Shown piece by piece: positions 9,401-20,442 of a stretch of 64,000 nt of DNA. The position numbers and the translations under genes were made by a program. Each line of letters starts with the position of its first letter. Within the stretch, counting starts at the first letter, position 1. The stretch comes from Thermoanaerobaculales bacterium (lineage in GTDB: Bacteria; Acidobacteriota; Thermoanaerobaculia; Thermoanaerobaculales; Sulfomarinibacteraceae). Under the pieces are notes generated by a model. That model was given only the letters and a program-made list of their open reading frames with translations. It was not told the DNA's origin and did not search any database. The stretch spans positions 62,001 to 126,000 of the forward strand of contig DAOPQC010000005.1 in the NCBI GenBank assembly GCA_035358815.1, given 5' to 3'.

Positions 9401-9783
9401 CAGGCGTGGAGGTACTCCTCGAACGACTGCTCGAGCGTCAGCTCCTGCGACCACTCGATGTTGTAGCCGGCGTCCTCCATGTCGATGCACGGCTTGGCGA
9501 CGGTGATCTCGTCGAGGGCCTGCACCGTCTTCAGCTCGATGACCCTGGCGCCGCACAGCCACGCCGCGACGATGTTGCTGGCGAGCTGGGAGTGCGGCCC
9601 GGCCGCCACTCCCACCGGTGTGTCGAGGCGGCACCCGCGCCAGGTGAGGGCAAGCGGGCCGCCGCTTTGGGGCCGGAAGAACAGCTCGCGGGGGATGCCG
9701 AGGATGCCGTCCTGGGTCACCAGCTCGTCGCAAATCCAGGCGACCAGCCGCTCCATCGAAAGGGGCGTGAAGCGATGCGGCAC
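6412..9783 (-). CDS. ygfK: YgfK-like iron-sulfur flavoprotein oxidoreductase
   Basis: About 1123 residues with the E. coli YgfK architecture. The N-terminal region (TPVGVAAGPHSQLASNIVAAW, VIELKTVQ) is a dihydroorotate-dehydrogenase-like barrel. The middle is a glutamate-synthase small-subunit-like module: cysteine region CTEACDVGQRVPEYMRRLSRG, dinucleotide site VAVIGAGPCGLSAAEFLRRAG, second nucleotide site VGVIGGGDVAIDCARTARRLG. The C terminus has two ferredoxin-like clusters, CLDCDLLCSTCETVCPN and CNDCGNCTTFCPTS. It probably shuttles electrons for the purine/hydantoin pathway. The start is uncertain: GTG 9783 fits the family alignment, while ATG 9816 and ATG 9747 are alternatives. It is divergent from the sirtuin gene. 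Confidence 0.88.
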   Translation of the reverse strand: MPHRFTPLSMERLVAWICDELVTQDGILGIPRELFFRPQSGGPLALTWRGCRLDTPVGVAAGPHSQLASNIVAAWLCGARVIELKTVQALDEITVAKPCIDMEDAGYNIEWSQELTLEQSFEEYLHAWVLVHALHHRLELAGERTGVLFDVSVGYDLKGIRQPNLQRFLERCLDAGRDLDRAVAAMATRMPEAASTEIPRRLAGGITLSTMHGCRAEEIGLIAAYLIERWRLPTTIKLNPTLLGVEEVAHILHGELGFHDISLSAEAFAGDPTFPEAVDLIRELITTAERRGVTFGVKLSNTLPVVNHRDVFDLEQARMYMSGRPLHALTVRLASRLQEELEGRLRISFAGGADAFNTPALLAAGLRPITACSDLLRPGGYLRLRQYLENIAAAMEMVGAESLDDLILRTAGDWEPSDINLLERGARATQQNLAGYADTVLQDPGLKAARFDRSRAKGRRPLGPFDCIAAPCTEACDVGQRVPEYMRRLSRGDLAGAAAVIREDNPLPEVLGRACHHPCELPCLRTHLDDPLAIREIKRFIMEKAAAPAREPAAATGDVRVAVIGAGPCGLSAAEFLRRAGFAVTVFEARSASGGMVSGSIPGFRTGREAVDRDIGRLAAADIEVRHGQRAGRDVTLEALRAAGYGHIVVATGAQKGARLGVPGDDASGVWDALIFLRAARSGHLTELPGRVGVIGGGDVAIDCARTARRLGAGEVTVIYRRSRREMPAQREELEALDEEGIPILEQTLPVAVLSENGRVCGLRCAGTMLGEPDESGRRRPIRMWGSDREISLDALVVAVGQRADLSLFAGDRPDVNRAGFLIVNPVTLETSLPNVYAGGDLIDDGPATIVKACGDGRRIAAAIAAREGRGEGPRATEQRFLDRTDLLRRRSARRFRERVPLLPARRRTGFDEVVGTYPPTAAVAEAGRCLDCDLLCSTCETVCPNRAIFTYRSAGSRFELPVLRWRRGKAVAVDHEPFEIRQEPQVALLADLCNDCGNCTTFCPTSGRPFADKPRLFLDGTSFLAQSDNAFRIVRRDDSWVVQAVLAGTRHELEIGDTLRYRTGGAELRLASDDLALVGSRLTGDAPAEPLSLRACATMLVLFHGVRRSAPWIPVALADSAG

Positions 9784-9840
9784 TCGCGGCCTCGGGGCAA
9801 TCCTCCGGACCAGCATAGCATCGCTCGGCGGGGCCCCGGC

Positions 9841-9849
9841 TGCTATCCT
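9841..9849 (+). promoter_or_regulatory. Candidate extended -10 element for the sirtuin gene
   Basis: TGCTATCCT is an extended -10 (TGn-TATCCT) 38 bases before the sirtuin ATG, in the short divergent region shared with ygfK. No convincing -35 is visible. Confidence 0.3.
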
Positions 9850-9886
9850 GGCGCGGTTGGCAGCCGGCGGGAGGCGCGGCGAGGCG

Positions 9887-10648
9887 ATGCGGCAAGAGAT
9901 CTCAGCTGCAGGCTGTGCCGAGCGGATCCGCTCCGCGCGGCGGGTCGTCGCGCTCACCGGCGCCGGCATCTCCACCGCGGCCGGGGTGCCGGACTTCCGC
10001 GGGCCCGGCGGCATCTACACCACCGGGCGCTACGATCCGCAGGCGACGTTCGAGATCGATGGCTTCCTGCGCGACCCGGCGCCTTTCTTCCGGTTCACCC
10101 GGGATGTCCTCGGCCTGGTGGCCGACCTCGAGCCGACCTTGACCCACCGCTTTCTCGTCGGGCTCGAGGCCGCGGGCACCCTGCGGACGGTGATCACCCA
10201 GAACATCGACCCGCTCCACCAGCGGGCCGGGTCGCGCGGCGTGATCGCGGTCCATGGCGGCTACTGGACCAGCCACTGCCTCGCGTGCCGCGGCCGGTTC
10301 TCGCTCGACGAGCTGCTCGGGCTGCTCGAGCGCTCGCCGGTGCCGTTCTGTTCGTGCGGCGGCGTCGTCAAGCCGGACGTCGTGCTGTTCGGCGAGCCGG
10401 TGTACGCGATGGAGGAGGCGGTCGCCGCCGTTGCCGCGGCCGACCTGCTGCTGGTGCTGGGGTCGTCGCTGGCGGTCTACCCGGCGGCGTGGCTCCCGGA
10501 GGTGGCCGAGTGCCCGGTCGTGGTGGTCAACCGCGGGCCGGTGGAGCTCGCGGCGGCGCCGGACCGCTTCTTCGCCGACGCCGAGCTCGATCCCTTCTTC
10601 TCGGAGGTTGCGCGGGAGCTGGGGATGGCGATCCCCGAGCCGGACTGA
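9887..10648 (+). CDS. NAD-dependent protein deacylase, sirtuin (Sir2) family
   Basis: 253-residue sirtuin. VVALTGAGISTAAGVPDFRGPGG is the NAD-binding GAGxS...PDFR motif, TQNIDPLHQRAG carries the ribose-binding TQNID, and VHGGYW holds the catalytic histidine. A zinc site follows, with CLAC and CSCGG as the cysteine pairs (the second is CxC, so somewhat irregular). KPDVVLFGEPVY and VLGSSLAVYPAAWLP close the Rossmann fold. It removes acyl groups from lysines using NAD. ATG 9887 follows GAGGCGAGGCG. It is the only plus-strand gene within the purine block, and whether it belongs to the pathway is unclear. Confidence 0.92.
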   Translation: MRQEISAAGCAERIRSARRVVALTGAGISTAAGVPDFRGPGGIYTTGRYDPQATFEIDGFLRDPAPFFRFTRDVLGLVADLEPTLTHRFLVGLEAAGTLRTVITQNIDPLHQRAGSRGVIAVHGGYWTSHCLACRGRFSLDELLGLLERSPVPFCSCGGVVKPDVVLFGEPVYAMEEAVAAVAAADLLLVLGSSLAVYPAAWLPEVAECPVVVVNRGPVELAAAPDRFFADAELDPFFSEVARELGMAIPEPD

Positions 10649-10683
10649 TCGCGTGGCGCCGCTGGCGGCCGTGAGCTGGGCCG

Positions 10684-13347
<2,664 letters not shown>

Positions 13348-13429
13348 CGCGGGCTCGTCCAGGCCCATGATAGGACGGCCGCGGCTCGCCGGTGCAGCGC
13401 CCCGGTTCCGAGCCCGGATGGGCGCAGGG

Positions 13430-14185
13430 CTATCTTCCCTGAACCGAGATCGGACCGTTGACGGTCTCGATCGACAGCCTGCCGGCGCCCGAGCCGACGG
13501 TGCCGTGCATCGACGAGCCGATGTACTGGCCCTTGCGCACCTCGAGGCCGAGGTCGTTGCCGATCGAGCCGTTGACGGTCTCGGCGTCGATCGACCCGTC
13601 GGCCGAGGCCGGCAGGGTGACCTCGATGGCGCCGTTGACGGACTCGAGCGCGAGCTCCTCGCCGCCTGCGAACGAGCTCGCGTCGAGCTCGATGCGACCG
13701 TTCACTGTCGCGAGGTCGAGGTCGCCGGTGACGCCCTCGGCGCGAATGGTCCCATTGACGCAGTTTGCCGAGACGCCGCCTTCGACCCCGGCCACCCGGA
13801 GGCCACCATTGACCAGGTCGATGGATGCGAGGCGCGCGGTACGGGGTACGGTCAGCGTGTACTCCACGGACGTGCCTTGGCCCGAGCGCATCCTCGAGGG
13901 ATAGTGGGTGTCGATGTCGACCCGGTCGCCGGTGGCGTCGATCTCCACCTCCAGCTCGGCGAGCAGCTCGGGTGAGCTCGCCCGCTTGACGGCCTGGACG
14001 CGCACCTCATCCCGATCCCAGGCCTCGATCGAGACGTCGCCGTTGACGTTCTCCAGGCTGACCCGGGTGGTGGCGGACACCGCGAAGGCCTGATCGATGA
14101 CCTCCTCGTAGGGCGCGTCCGCGCCGGCGGCGAGGGTGAACGCGAAAACGACGATCAGAAGAGGCATGACGTGGGGATTGCGCAT
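13430..14185 (-). CDS. Exported DUF4097-type beta-helix protein
   Basis: 251 residues with a signal peptide (MRNPHVMPLLIVVFAFTLAAGA). A series of short repeats follows, of the form xVNGxxxxxG (LENVNGDVS, IDLVNGGLR, NCVNGTIR, ATVNGRIE, LESVNGAIE, AETVNGSIG, IETVNGPIS). This is the DUF4097 putative adhesin pattern, a right-handed beta-stack with one VNG turn per rung. Start ATG 14183-14185 has a strong AAGGAGCTC site. It sits between xdhD and xdhC but has no evident link to purine oxidation. Function unknown; the family is often associated with envelope stress sensing. Confidence 0.85.
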   Translation of the reverse strand: MRNPHVMPLLIVVFAFTLAAGADAPYEEVIDQAFAVSATTRVSLENVNGDVSIEAWDRDEVRVQAVKRASSPELLAELEVEIDATGDRVDIDTHYPSRMRSGQGTSVEYTLTVPRTARLASIDLVNGGLRVAGVEGGVSANCVNGTIRAEGVTGDLDLATVNGRIELDASSFAGGEELALESVNGAIEVTLPASADGSIDAETVNGSIGNDLGLEVRKGQYIGSSMHGTVGSGAGRLSIETVNGPISVQGR

Positions 14186-14281
14186 ACCGAGCTCCTTCCA
14201 TCCAGGATGTGGGCAGACAGTCGCGGGTCGCTGTCCATCACCTTGTTGGATGGAGAAAGGCGGCAAAGGGTTGAAGCGCTC

Positions 14282-15205
14282 TCAGGAGGCCGAGTTCCGC
14301 TCGCGGATGATCTCGGCAGCGATCGAGATCGCGATCTCCTCGGGAGTGTGGCTGCCGATGGGCAGGCCGATCGGCGCGAAGATCGAGGCCAGGTATTCCT
14401 CGGGGACGCCGTCGGCTCGCATCCCAGCGAACATCGCTGCCACCTTGGCGGCGCTGCCGAGCAGGCCGAGGTAGCGGACCCGGCGGCCGACCAGCGCGCG
14501 AAGGGCGGCCTCGTCGTGGACGTGCCCGAAGGTCATCACGACCACCCACGAGCGGTCGCCGGCGGGAACGTGGGCGGCGAGGTCGGCGTAGTCCACCGTG
14601 CGGATCTCGTCGGCGAAGGCGTTGGCCGCGAGCGTCGGCAAGTCGGGCCGGTCATCGAGGACGACGATCCGGAACGGCAGGGTCGCCATCACCCGCGACA
14701 AGGCGAGCGCGCAGTGACCGCCACCGACGATGGTCAGGGTGTCGAGCTTGCCGACGGTGGCGGCGAAGCGGAAGCCGGCCGGGTCGGTCGTCAGGGGCAG
14801 TGGCGCGGTCGCGCCGGGCTCGAACGAGAGCCCGAGGCGCGACAGGCGGAGGGTGCCGACCCGGCCGCTCTGCAGGGCGTCACAGATCGCGGCGAGCGTC
14901 GCCTCGTCGCTGCCGGCGAGCCGCACCAGGGCCATGGTGTGGCGCCCGGAGCACAGCGAGCCGCTGTCATCCGGCGTGTGCTCGATGTCGACAAGCTCGG
15001 GCGCGCTGTCGAAGCGGCGGGCGAGCTCGATCGCGTGGTGCTCGGCGGTGCCGCCCCCGACCGTGCCGACGGATCCGCGAGCCGAGACGACCATGGCGGC
15101 GCCGGTGGTGCCGGGGACCGAGCCCTGGTGGTCCACCACCATCACCAGCACGGCGCGCTGACCGGCGCGAACCGACTCCAGTGCGTGCTCCCAGATCGTC
15201 CTCAT
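14282..15205 (-). CDS. xdhC: XdhC/CoxI-family molybdenum cofactor maturation factor
   Basis: 307 residues. The N-terminal XdhC domain shows VLVMVVDHQGSVPGTTGAAM, GTVGGGTAEHHAI and the cysteine segment SLCSGRHTMAL. The C-terminal Rossmann domain begins LTIVGGGHCALALSRVM and contains VVMTFGHVHDEAALRAL and RYLGLLGSAAKV. The family binds molybdenum cofactor, promotes its sulfuration and inserts it into xanthine dehydrogenase. It lies 93 bases downstream of xdhB, from which it is probably cotranscribed. The E. coli relative YqeB belongs to the same selenium-linked cluster. Confidence 0.9.
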   Translation of the reverse strand: MRTIWEHALESVRAGQRAVLVMVVDHQGSVPGTTGAAMVVSARGSVGTVGGGTAEHHAIELARRFDSAPELVDIEHTPDDSGSLCSGRHTMALVRLAGSDEATLAAICDALQSGRVGTLRLSRLGLSFEPGATAPLPLTTDPAGFRFAATVGKLDTLTIVGGGHCALALSRVMATLPFRIVVLDDRPDLPTLAANAFADEIRTVDYADLAAHVPAGDRSWVVVMTFGHVHDEAALRALVGRRVRYLGLLGSAAKVAAMFAGMRADGVPEEYLASIFAPIGLPIGSHTPEEIAISIAAEIIRERNSAS

Positions 15206-15257
15206 GGCGTGGAAGTGTACCGAATGTCTGCGAGCTGTGGGCGGAAACCTCTGGATG

Positions 15258-15307
15258 CCAGATCCCAGATCCAGATCCCAGATCCGATTCCCTATTGCCT
15301 ATTCCCT
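15258..15307. repeat. Heptamer repeat (CCAGATC/CTATTCC type) between xdhB and xdhC
   Basis: Seven near-perfect 7-base units: CCAGATC, CCAGAT, CCAGATC, CCAGATC, CGATTCC, CTATTGC, CTATTCC. The tail runs over the stop end of xdhB. Read on the minus strand the tail (GGGAATAGG) resembles the GGGATAGGG boundary of the hexamer elements. Confidence 0.6.
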
Positions 15308-17608
15308 CGACCCCGCATGGACGGCCTCGACGGCGTCGCGCTCCGCCGCGGTGGCGCGCGGCGCTCGTGCATTCAGCGCCATCAGCACCCGCTCCGGCGT
15401 CATCGGCGCGCTGAAGAAGGCCGGCAGGTCGGGGCGGAAGGCCTTCATCGCGTCGAGCAGCGCGAAGTAGGCGCCGATGCCGTACATCAGCGGCGGCTCG
15501 CCGATCGCCTTGGAGCTGAGCACGGCGTGGGGGTTGTCGGCGTTGTCGAGGAACACGGCGTCGATCTCGGGCGTCGCCATCAGGTCCGGGATCTTGTAGT
15601 TGGTGAGGTTGCCTGAGAGCAGGCGGCCGCGGTCGAAGAGCAGCTCCTCGCAGGTCATCCAGCCGAGGCCCTGGACCAGGCCGCCCTCGAGCTGGCCGCG
15701 GTCGATCAGCGGGTTGAGGCTGCGGCCGGCATCATGCACCGCCCAGACCTTGTCGACCGTGTAGGTGCCGCGCAGGCAGTCGACCGTGACCTCGACCGCG
15801 GCCGCCCCGAACACGTGGTAGGCGAAGGGCTTGCCCCGCTCCCGGCTGCGGTCGTAGTGGATGTTCGGGGTCGCGTAGTGGGCCTGGGCCGACAGGCTGA
15901 CCCGGCGGGTGTAGGCGGTCCATACCAGCCGCTGCCAGTCGAGGTCGGACGGTGCGCCGTCGACCAGGACGGCGCAGTCGGCGACCGCGAGTCGCCCCGC
16001 GGCAACTCCAAGCAGGTCAGCGGCGACAGCCAACAGGCGGTCGAGGATCGCGCGGCAGGCGAGCTCGGCGGCGCGGCCGTTCATGTCGGCGCCGCTGGAG
16101 GCCGCGGTCGGCGAGGTGTTGGCGACGCGCGTGGTGTTCGTCGTTTCGATCCGGATGCTCTCGGCGGAAACCCCGAGGGTCCGCGCCGCGATGCCGGCGA
16201 TCTTGGTGTTGACGCCCTGGCCCATCTCGACCGCCGCGGTCGAGACGCTGACGCTGCCGTCGGTGTAGACGTGGACCAGCGCCGATGCCTGGTTCAGAAA
16301 CGTCGAGGTGAACGAGATCCCGAAGCAGACCGGCATCAGGGCCAGACCGCGCTTGGTGAGGGCGTGGTCGCGGTTGAAGTCCTCGATCTCCCGTCGCAGC
16401 CCGGCAACAGCGGCGCGCGCCTCGAGCTCGGCGAAGGATCGGCGCGCCTGGCTTCGCTCGACCCGCATGCCGTAGGGGAGGGGGTCGCCCTCGGCGAGCA
16501 GGTTGCGGCGCTGGATGTCCGCCGCCGGGACACCCATCGCCCGGGCGGCGGCGGCGATGGCCGACTCGATGACGAACATCGCCTGCGGCGCGCCGAAGCC
16601 GCGCATCGCGGTGAAGGGCGGCAAGTTGGTGCGGCAGGAGTGGGCGGTGATCCGGGCGTTGGGGATGAGGTAGCTGCCGCTGGCGTGGAGCAGGCTGCGC
16701 TCGAGGATCGCCGGCGACAGGTCGGCAGCGGCGCCCGCGTTCTGGTAGTAGGTGGCCTGGTAGGCGAGCATCGTCCCGTCGGCGGCGAGGCCGAGCTTGA
16801 AGTCCGAGGAGTAGGGGTGGCGCTTGCCGGTGGCGCGCATGTCCTGGCCCCGGTCGAGCACCAGCCGCACTGGACGGCGCAGGTGGTGGCAGGCCAGCGC
16901 CGCGAGCACCGCCCACGCCGTGGCCTGGTCCTCCTTGCCGCCGAAGGCGCCCCCGAGCCGCGTCACCTCGACCTCGACCGCGTTCATCGGCAGGCCGAGG
17001 ACGCGGGCAGCGACCCGCTGCACCAGGGTCGGCGACTGGGTGGCGGACAGCAGCCGGAGGCGGCCGGCCTCGAGGGGGAGGGCGAGCGCCGACTGAGTCT
17101 CGAAGTAGAGGTGCTCCTGACCGCCGGAGTCGACGCGGCCGGAGACCACGACGTCGCAGCGCGGCCATGCGGCATCCACGTCGCCGCACTCGAGCATTCG
17201 CGACGCCATGATGAGCTGGCCGGCAGCCGCTGCCTCGCGCGGGTCGAAGACGCCCGGCAGCTCCTCGTACGACACGGTGACGGCGGCGGCGCCGCGGCGG
17301 GCGGCGGCCGGGCTCTCCGCGACCACCATGGCCACCGGCTGGCCGGCGAAGTGGAGCGCGCCGTCGGCCAGGAGTGGCTCGTCGAGGATGACGCCGCCGA
17401 TCTGATTGTCGCCCGGGATGTCGGCGGCCGTGAGCACCCGCACGACGCCGGGCACCTGCTCGGCCACGCTCGCGTCGAGCCGCAGCCGGTGGGCGTGGGG
17501 CACCGGCGACTCGACGACCGCGGCGTGCAGGCAGCCCGGCGGCAGGTCGAGGTCGGCGATGAAGGGCGCCTCTCCGCGGGTGTGAGCGGCGGTGTCGAGG
17601 TGCTTCAC
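15299..17608 (-). CDS. xdhB: Xanthine dehydrogenase, molybdopterin-binding subunit
   Basis: 769 residues. Molybdopterin-site motifs are GGAFGGKEDQA, MRGFGAPQAMF and EMGQGVNTKIAG, with the catalytic glutamate in SKAIGEPPLMYGIG near the C terminus. GLGWMTCEELLFDRGRL is typical of XdhB. Hydroxylates hypoxanthine/xanthine at the molybdenum centre and passes electrons to XdhA. GTG at 17606-17608 overlaps the xdhA stop by four bases (GTGA), implying translational coupling. Named by the Rhodobacter scheme, in which XdhA is the FeS/FAD subunit. Confidence 0.93.
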   Translation of the reverse strand: MKHLDTAAHTRGEAPFIADLDLPPGCLHAAVVESPVPHAHRLRLDASVAEQVPGVVRVLTAADIPGDNQIGGVILDEPLLADGALHFAGQPVAMVVAESPAAARRGAAAVTVSYEELPGVFDPREAAAAGQLIMASRMLECGDVDAAWPRCDVVVSGRVDSGGQEHLYFETQSALALPLEAGRLRLLSATQSPTLVQRVAARVLGLPMNAVEVEVTRLGGAFGGKEDQATAWAVLAALACHHLRRPVRLVLDRGQDMRATGKRHPYSSDFKLGLAADGTMLAYQATYYQNAGAAADLSPAILERSLLHASGSYLIPNARITAHSCRTNLPPFTAMRGFGAPQAMFVIESAIAAAARAMGVPAADIQRRNLLAEGDPLPYGMRVERSQARRSFAELEARAAVAGLRREIEDFNRDHALTKRGLALMPVCFGISFTSTFLNQASALVHVYTDGSVSVSTAAVEMGQGVNTKIAGIAARTLGVSAESIRIETTNTTRVANTSPTAASSGADMNGRAAELACRAILDRLLAVAADLLGVAAGRLAVADCAVLVDGAPSDLDWQRLVWTAYTRRVSLSAQAHYATPNIHYDRSRERGKPFAYHVFGAAAVEVTVDCLRGTYTVDKVWAVHDAGRSLNPLIDRGQLEGGLVQGLGWMTCEELLFDRGRLLSGNLTNYKIPDLMATPEIDAVFLDNADNPHAVLSSKAIGEPPLMYGIGAYFALLDAMKAFRPDLPAFFSAPMTPERVLMALNARAPRATAAERDAVEAVHAGSRE

Positions 17609-19026
17609 GCCAAGACCTCCAGGAGCGTGCGCTCGTCGATGCCGCACAGCGCGTGGAGGTGGGCCAGCACGAGCTGGCCCAGCAGCAGCCGCTTGTAGTC
17701 GGCCGAGCCGCGGACATCCGAGATCGGGGCAACCTCGGCGCGGGCGGCGTCCGCGGCCAGGCGCGCGACGTCGGCCGTGACCCGCTTGCCGGTGAGAAGC
17801 TCCTCGGTCGCGGTCAGCCTCATCGGGATCGGCGCCACTCCGCCCGCCGACAGGAAGACCTGAGAGATTCGGCCGCCCTCGAGGCGCAGCCACGCCGCCG
17901 AGTTGACGCTGGCGATGTCGAGGTAACGGCGCTTCGAGACCTTCTCGAAGTTGAAGGCCCCGTCGCAACGCGTCGCCGGGAAGCGGACGGCGTCGATGAT
18001 CTCGCCGGGGCCGAGGTCGACCGCCTTGTAGCCGCGGAAAAAATCCCGCAGCGGCAGCTGCCGGCGCGTGCCGTCCCGGGCCAGCACCAGCTCGGCGTCG
18101 AGCGCCAGCAGCATGATCGTCATGTCGCCGATCGGCGAGGCGTTGACGATGTTGCCGGCGATGGTGGCGCGCCGCCGCACCGGCTCGGAACAGATCAGGT
18201 CGACGAAGCGCTCGACCCCGCCGAGGACCTGGCGCAGCACGGGCGACCGCTTGAGGTCCTCCGCAGTGGTCGTCGCGGACATCTCGACCCAGCCGTCGTC
18301 GGCCCGGATCCCCGGCGGCAGCTCGCGCAGCAGCAACCGGGGCATCGCCGGCTCGAGCTCGCTCAGGCGTTGGACGTAGAGGTCGGTGCCACCCGCGACC
18401 AGCGGACCGTCGGCGTGGAGCTCCGCCGGCGACGGCTCGAGCGCGGCGAGGCGGGCGGCGACCTCCGTGAAGTAGGGCGGCAGCACGCCGGCGCCGACGA
18501 GGGCCGCGATCCGGTCCGGGGCCGGCGCGACGCAGCCGCGGAGCCCGTCGAGCAGCGAGACGACGGCGCGGCGGATCGAGGCGTAGCCAGTGCACCGGCA
18601 GAGGTTGCCGGCGAGCGCGATCAGCGCCTCGTCGAGGTCGAAGCGGGTCGTGTTGAGCAGCAGCCCGGTCATCGCGACCACGAAGCCGGGGGTGCAGAAG
18701 CCGCACTGGCTCCCGCCCTCGTCCACGATCGCCCGCTGCACCGGTCCGAGATCGGCGGCGGCGAGGCCCTCGACCGTGACCAGGTGGCGGCCTCGCGCCT
18801 CGCCGATCGGCAGCAGGCACGAGGTCAGCGCGCGGTAGCGCAGCCTGCCCGACGGCTCGAGCTCGCCGAGCAGGACCAGGCAGGCGCCGCAGTCACCCTC
18901 GCGGCAGGCGTGCTTGGTGCCCTTGAGGCCGAGCCGGTCGCGGACGACGTCGAGGGCCGGCACGCCGGCGGCGACGTCGAGCTCGACTTCGCGATCGTTG
19001 ACCAGCAAGCGAATCGGGCGTCCCAT
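17605..19026 (-). CDS. xdhA: Xanthine dehydrogenase, iron-sulfur and FAD subunit
   Basis: 473 residues. The N-terminal ferredoxin domain has CREGDCGACLVLLG, the middle 2Fe-2S domain QCGFCTPGFV and CRCTGYASIRR. An FAD domain follows, with LVAGGTDLYVQ and RATIAGNIVNASPIGD, and then the CO-dehydrogenase flavoprotein C-terminal domain. It takes electrons from XdhB and reduces NAD. Start ATG 19024-19026 lies behind AAGGGAAGGGA; the open frame extends to 19068 without support. First gene of xdhA-xdhB-xdhC. Confidence 0.93.
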   Translation of the reverse strand: MGRPIRLLVNDREVELDVAAGVPALDVVRDRLGLKGTKHACREGDCGACLVLLGELEPSGRLRYRALTSCLLPIGEARGRHLVTVEGLAAADLGPVQRAIVDEGGSQCGFCTPGFVVAMTGLLLNTTRFDLDEALIALAGNLCRCTGYASIRRAVVSLLDGLRGCVAPAPDRIAALVGAGVLPPYFTEVAARLAALEPSPAELHADGPLVAGGTDLYVQRLSELEPAMPRLLLRELPPGIRADDGWVEMSATTTAEDLKRSPVLRQVLGGVERFVDLICSEPVRRRATIAGNIVNASPIGDMTIMLLALDAELVLARDGTRRQLPLRDFFRGYKAVDLGPGEIIDAVRFPATRCDGAFNFEKVSKRRYLDIASVNSAAWLRLEGGRISQVFLSAGGVAPIPMRLTATEELLTGKRVTADVARLAADAARAEVAPISDVRGSADYKRLLLGQLVLAHLHALCGIDERTLLEVLA

Positions 19027-19263
19027 CGCCGTCCCTTCCCTTAACGATAGAACGCAAGTCGATGGCAATCAAGGGAGTAGCCCGCAGGCAGAAACAGGCA
19101 CGCGGACGTGAGGACACGGCGACGAGGTCACGAGAGCGTCGCTGTTCTCTGCCTCCCAGACTTCCGGATGGATGCGCGCAGCGCATCCCGAGGAGCGTGA
19201 GGGCAGAAGCCAACGGCGACGACCACGTCAGGAGCGCGCCCAGGGGCCTATGCCCACACGCTC

Positions 19264-20442
19264 CTACAGCTCGCGGAGAGCGCGGGCGACCGACATCCGG
19301 GCGGCACGCAGCGCCGGAAACACGCCGCCGGCGAAGCCCATCAGCAGCGCGAAGGCGAGGCCGGCCAGCATGAGCCCCGGCGTCACCCGGAACGCGAAAG
19401 CGAGGTGCGAGAAGGTCTGCCAGTTGATGGTGCCGGTGGTGAAGCCGTTGAGCGGCAGCACGGCCACGCAGCCGACCACGCCGCCGGCCGCGGCGATCAG
19501 CAGCGACTCGAGCACGAACGACAGCACCACACTGCCGCTGCTGAAGCCGAGCGCGCGCATGGTCGCGATCTCCCGCGAGCGGGCGGCGACCGCGGAGTAC
19601 ATCGTGTTGAGGGCGCCGAACACCGCGCCGACCGCCATCACGGCCGCGACCAGGAAACCGAGCACGCGGATCAGCGTGGTGACGACCTGGGACTGGCGCT
19701 CGTAGTACTCGGTCTCGCGGTCGACCTGGACGGTCAGCCGGGGGTCCGACGTCAGCCGGTCCTTGACGGCGGTGAAGCGTTCCTCGGAGGTCAGCCGTGC
19801 GGTCACCGACTGGAAGATGTTCTCCGGGCGATCGAAGACCTGGTTGAGCACCGCTGCGTCGACCCACAGCTCGGAGTCGAAGGCGCTGCCGCCGGCGTCC
19901 ATGATTCCGACCACGTGCCAGGTCTGGCCGCCGAAGTCGACCGGGTCGCCGAGCGCGAGGCCGCGGTAGATCGCGGCGGCGTTGCGGCCGACCACCAGCT
20001 CGGCGAGGCCGGGCCGGAAGAAGCGTCCCTCGGCAACCCGGACGGACGGCCGCACCTCGAGCGCTGACGGCGACACCCCGCGCACCTGGACGTTGGCATC
20101 GGTGCCGGACGAGCGCAGCTGGAAGGCCGCGACCACCACGACCTCCGGGGACAGCAGCGGAGCGCCACCGGCCCCGCGGGCGACCTCGGGCGCGTCGCCG
20201 ATGGCTCGCACCTCCTCGAGGGTGATGGCGCTGACCATCTCGGCGTCGGCGCCGGCGCGCAGGATCATCGCGTTCTGCGGCGACCCCGAGGCGATCAGGG
20301 TCGACTGGAAGCCGCGGGCCATCGACAGCATGGCGACGAACACGCCGACCGTGCCGGCGATGCCGAGCACCGACACCAGCGCGGCGGGCCAGCGGGCGAT
20401 CGCGCTGCGGAGGTTGTAGGAGATCGGGATCGCCACGATCAC
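19264..20442 (-). CDS. ABC transporter permease, MacB/FtsX type
   Basis: 392 residues, a FtsX-fold permease. There is one N-terminal transmembrane helix (about residues 15-40), a large periplasmic domain with GVSPSALEVRP and DFGGQTWHVVGIMDAGG, and three C-terminal helices with REIATMRALGFSSGSVVLSFVLESLLIA. GTG at 20440-20442 overlaps the stop of the upstream permease by four bases. It pairs with the permease at 20439-21578 and the ATPase at 21575-22300. This two-permease arrangement resembles LolCE or split MacB exporters that move lipids, peptides or drugs across the envelope. The substrate is unknown. Confidence 0.88.
   Translation of the reverse strand: MIVAIPISYNLRSAIARWPAALVSVLGIAGTVGVFVAMLSMARGFQSTLIASGSPQNAMILRAGADAEMVSAITLEEVRAIGDAPEVARGAGGAPLLSPEVVVVAAFQLRSSGTDANVQVRGVSPSALEVRPSVRVAEGRFFRPGLAELVVGRNAAAIYRGLALGDPVDFGGQTWHVVGIMDAGGSAFDSELWVDAAVLNQVFDRPENIFQSVTARLTSEERFTAVKDRLTSDPRLTVQVDRETEYYERQSQVVTTLIRVLGFLVAAVMAVGAVFGALNTMYSAVAARSREIATMRALGFSSGSVVLSFVLESLLIAAAGGVVGCVAVLPLNGFTTGTINWQTFSHLAFAFRVTPGLMLAGLAFALLMGFAGGVFPALRAARMSVARALREL

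Noticed and set aside
15734..17698. 654-codon open frame antisense to xdhB
   Set aside because: Same GC-skew shadow; the sense strand carries all molybdopterin motifs.
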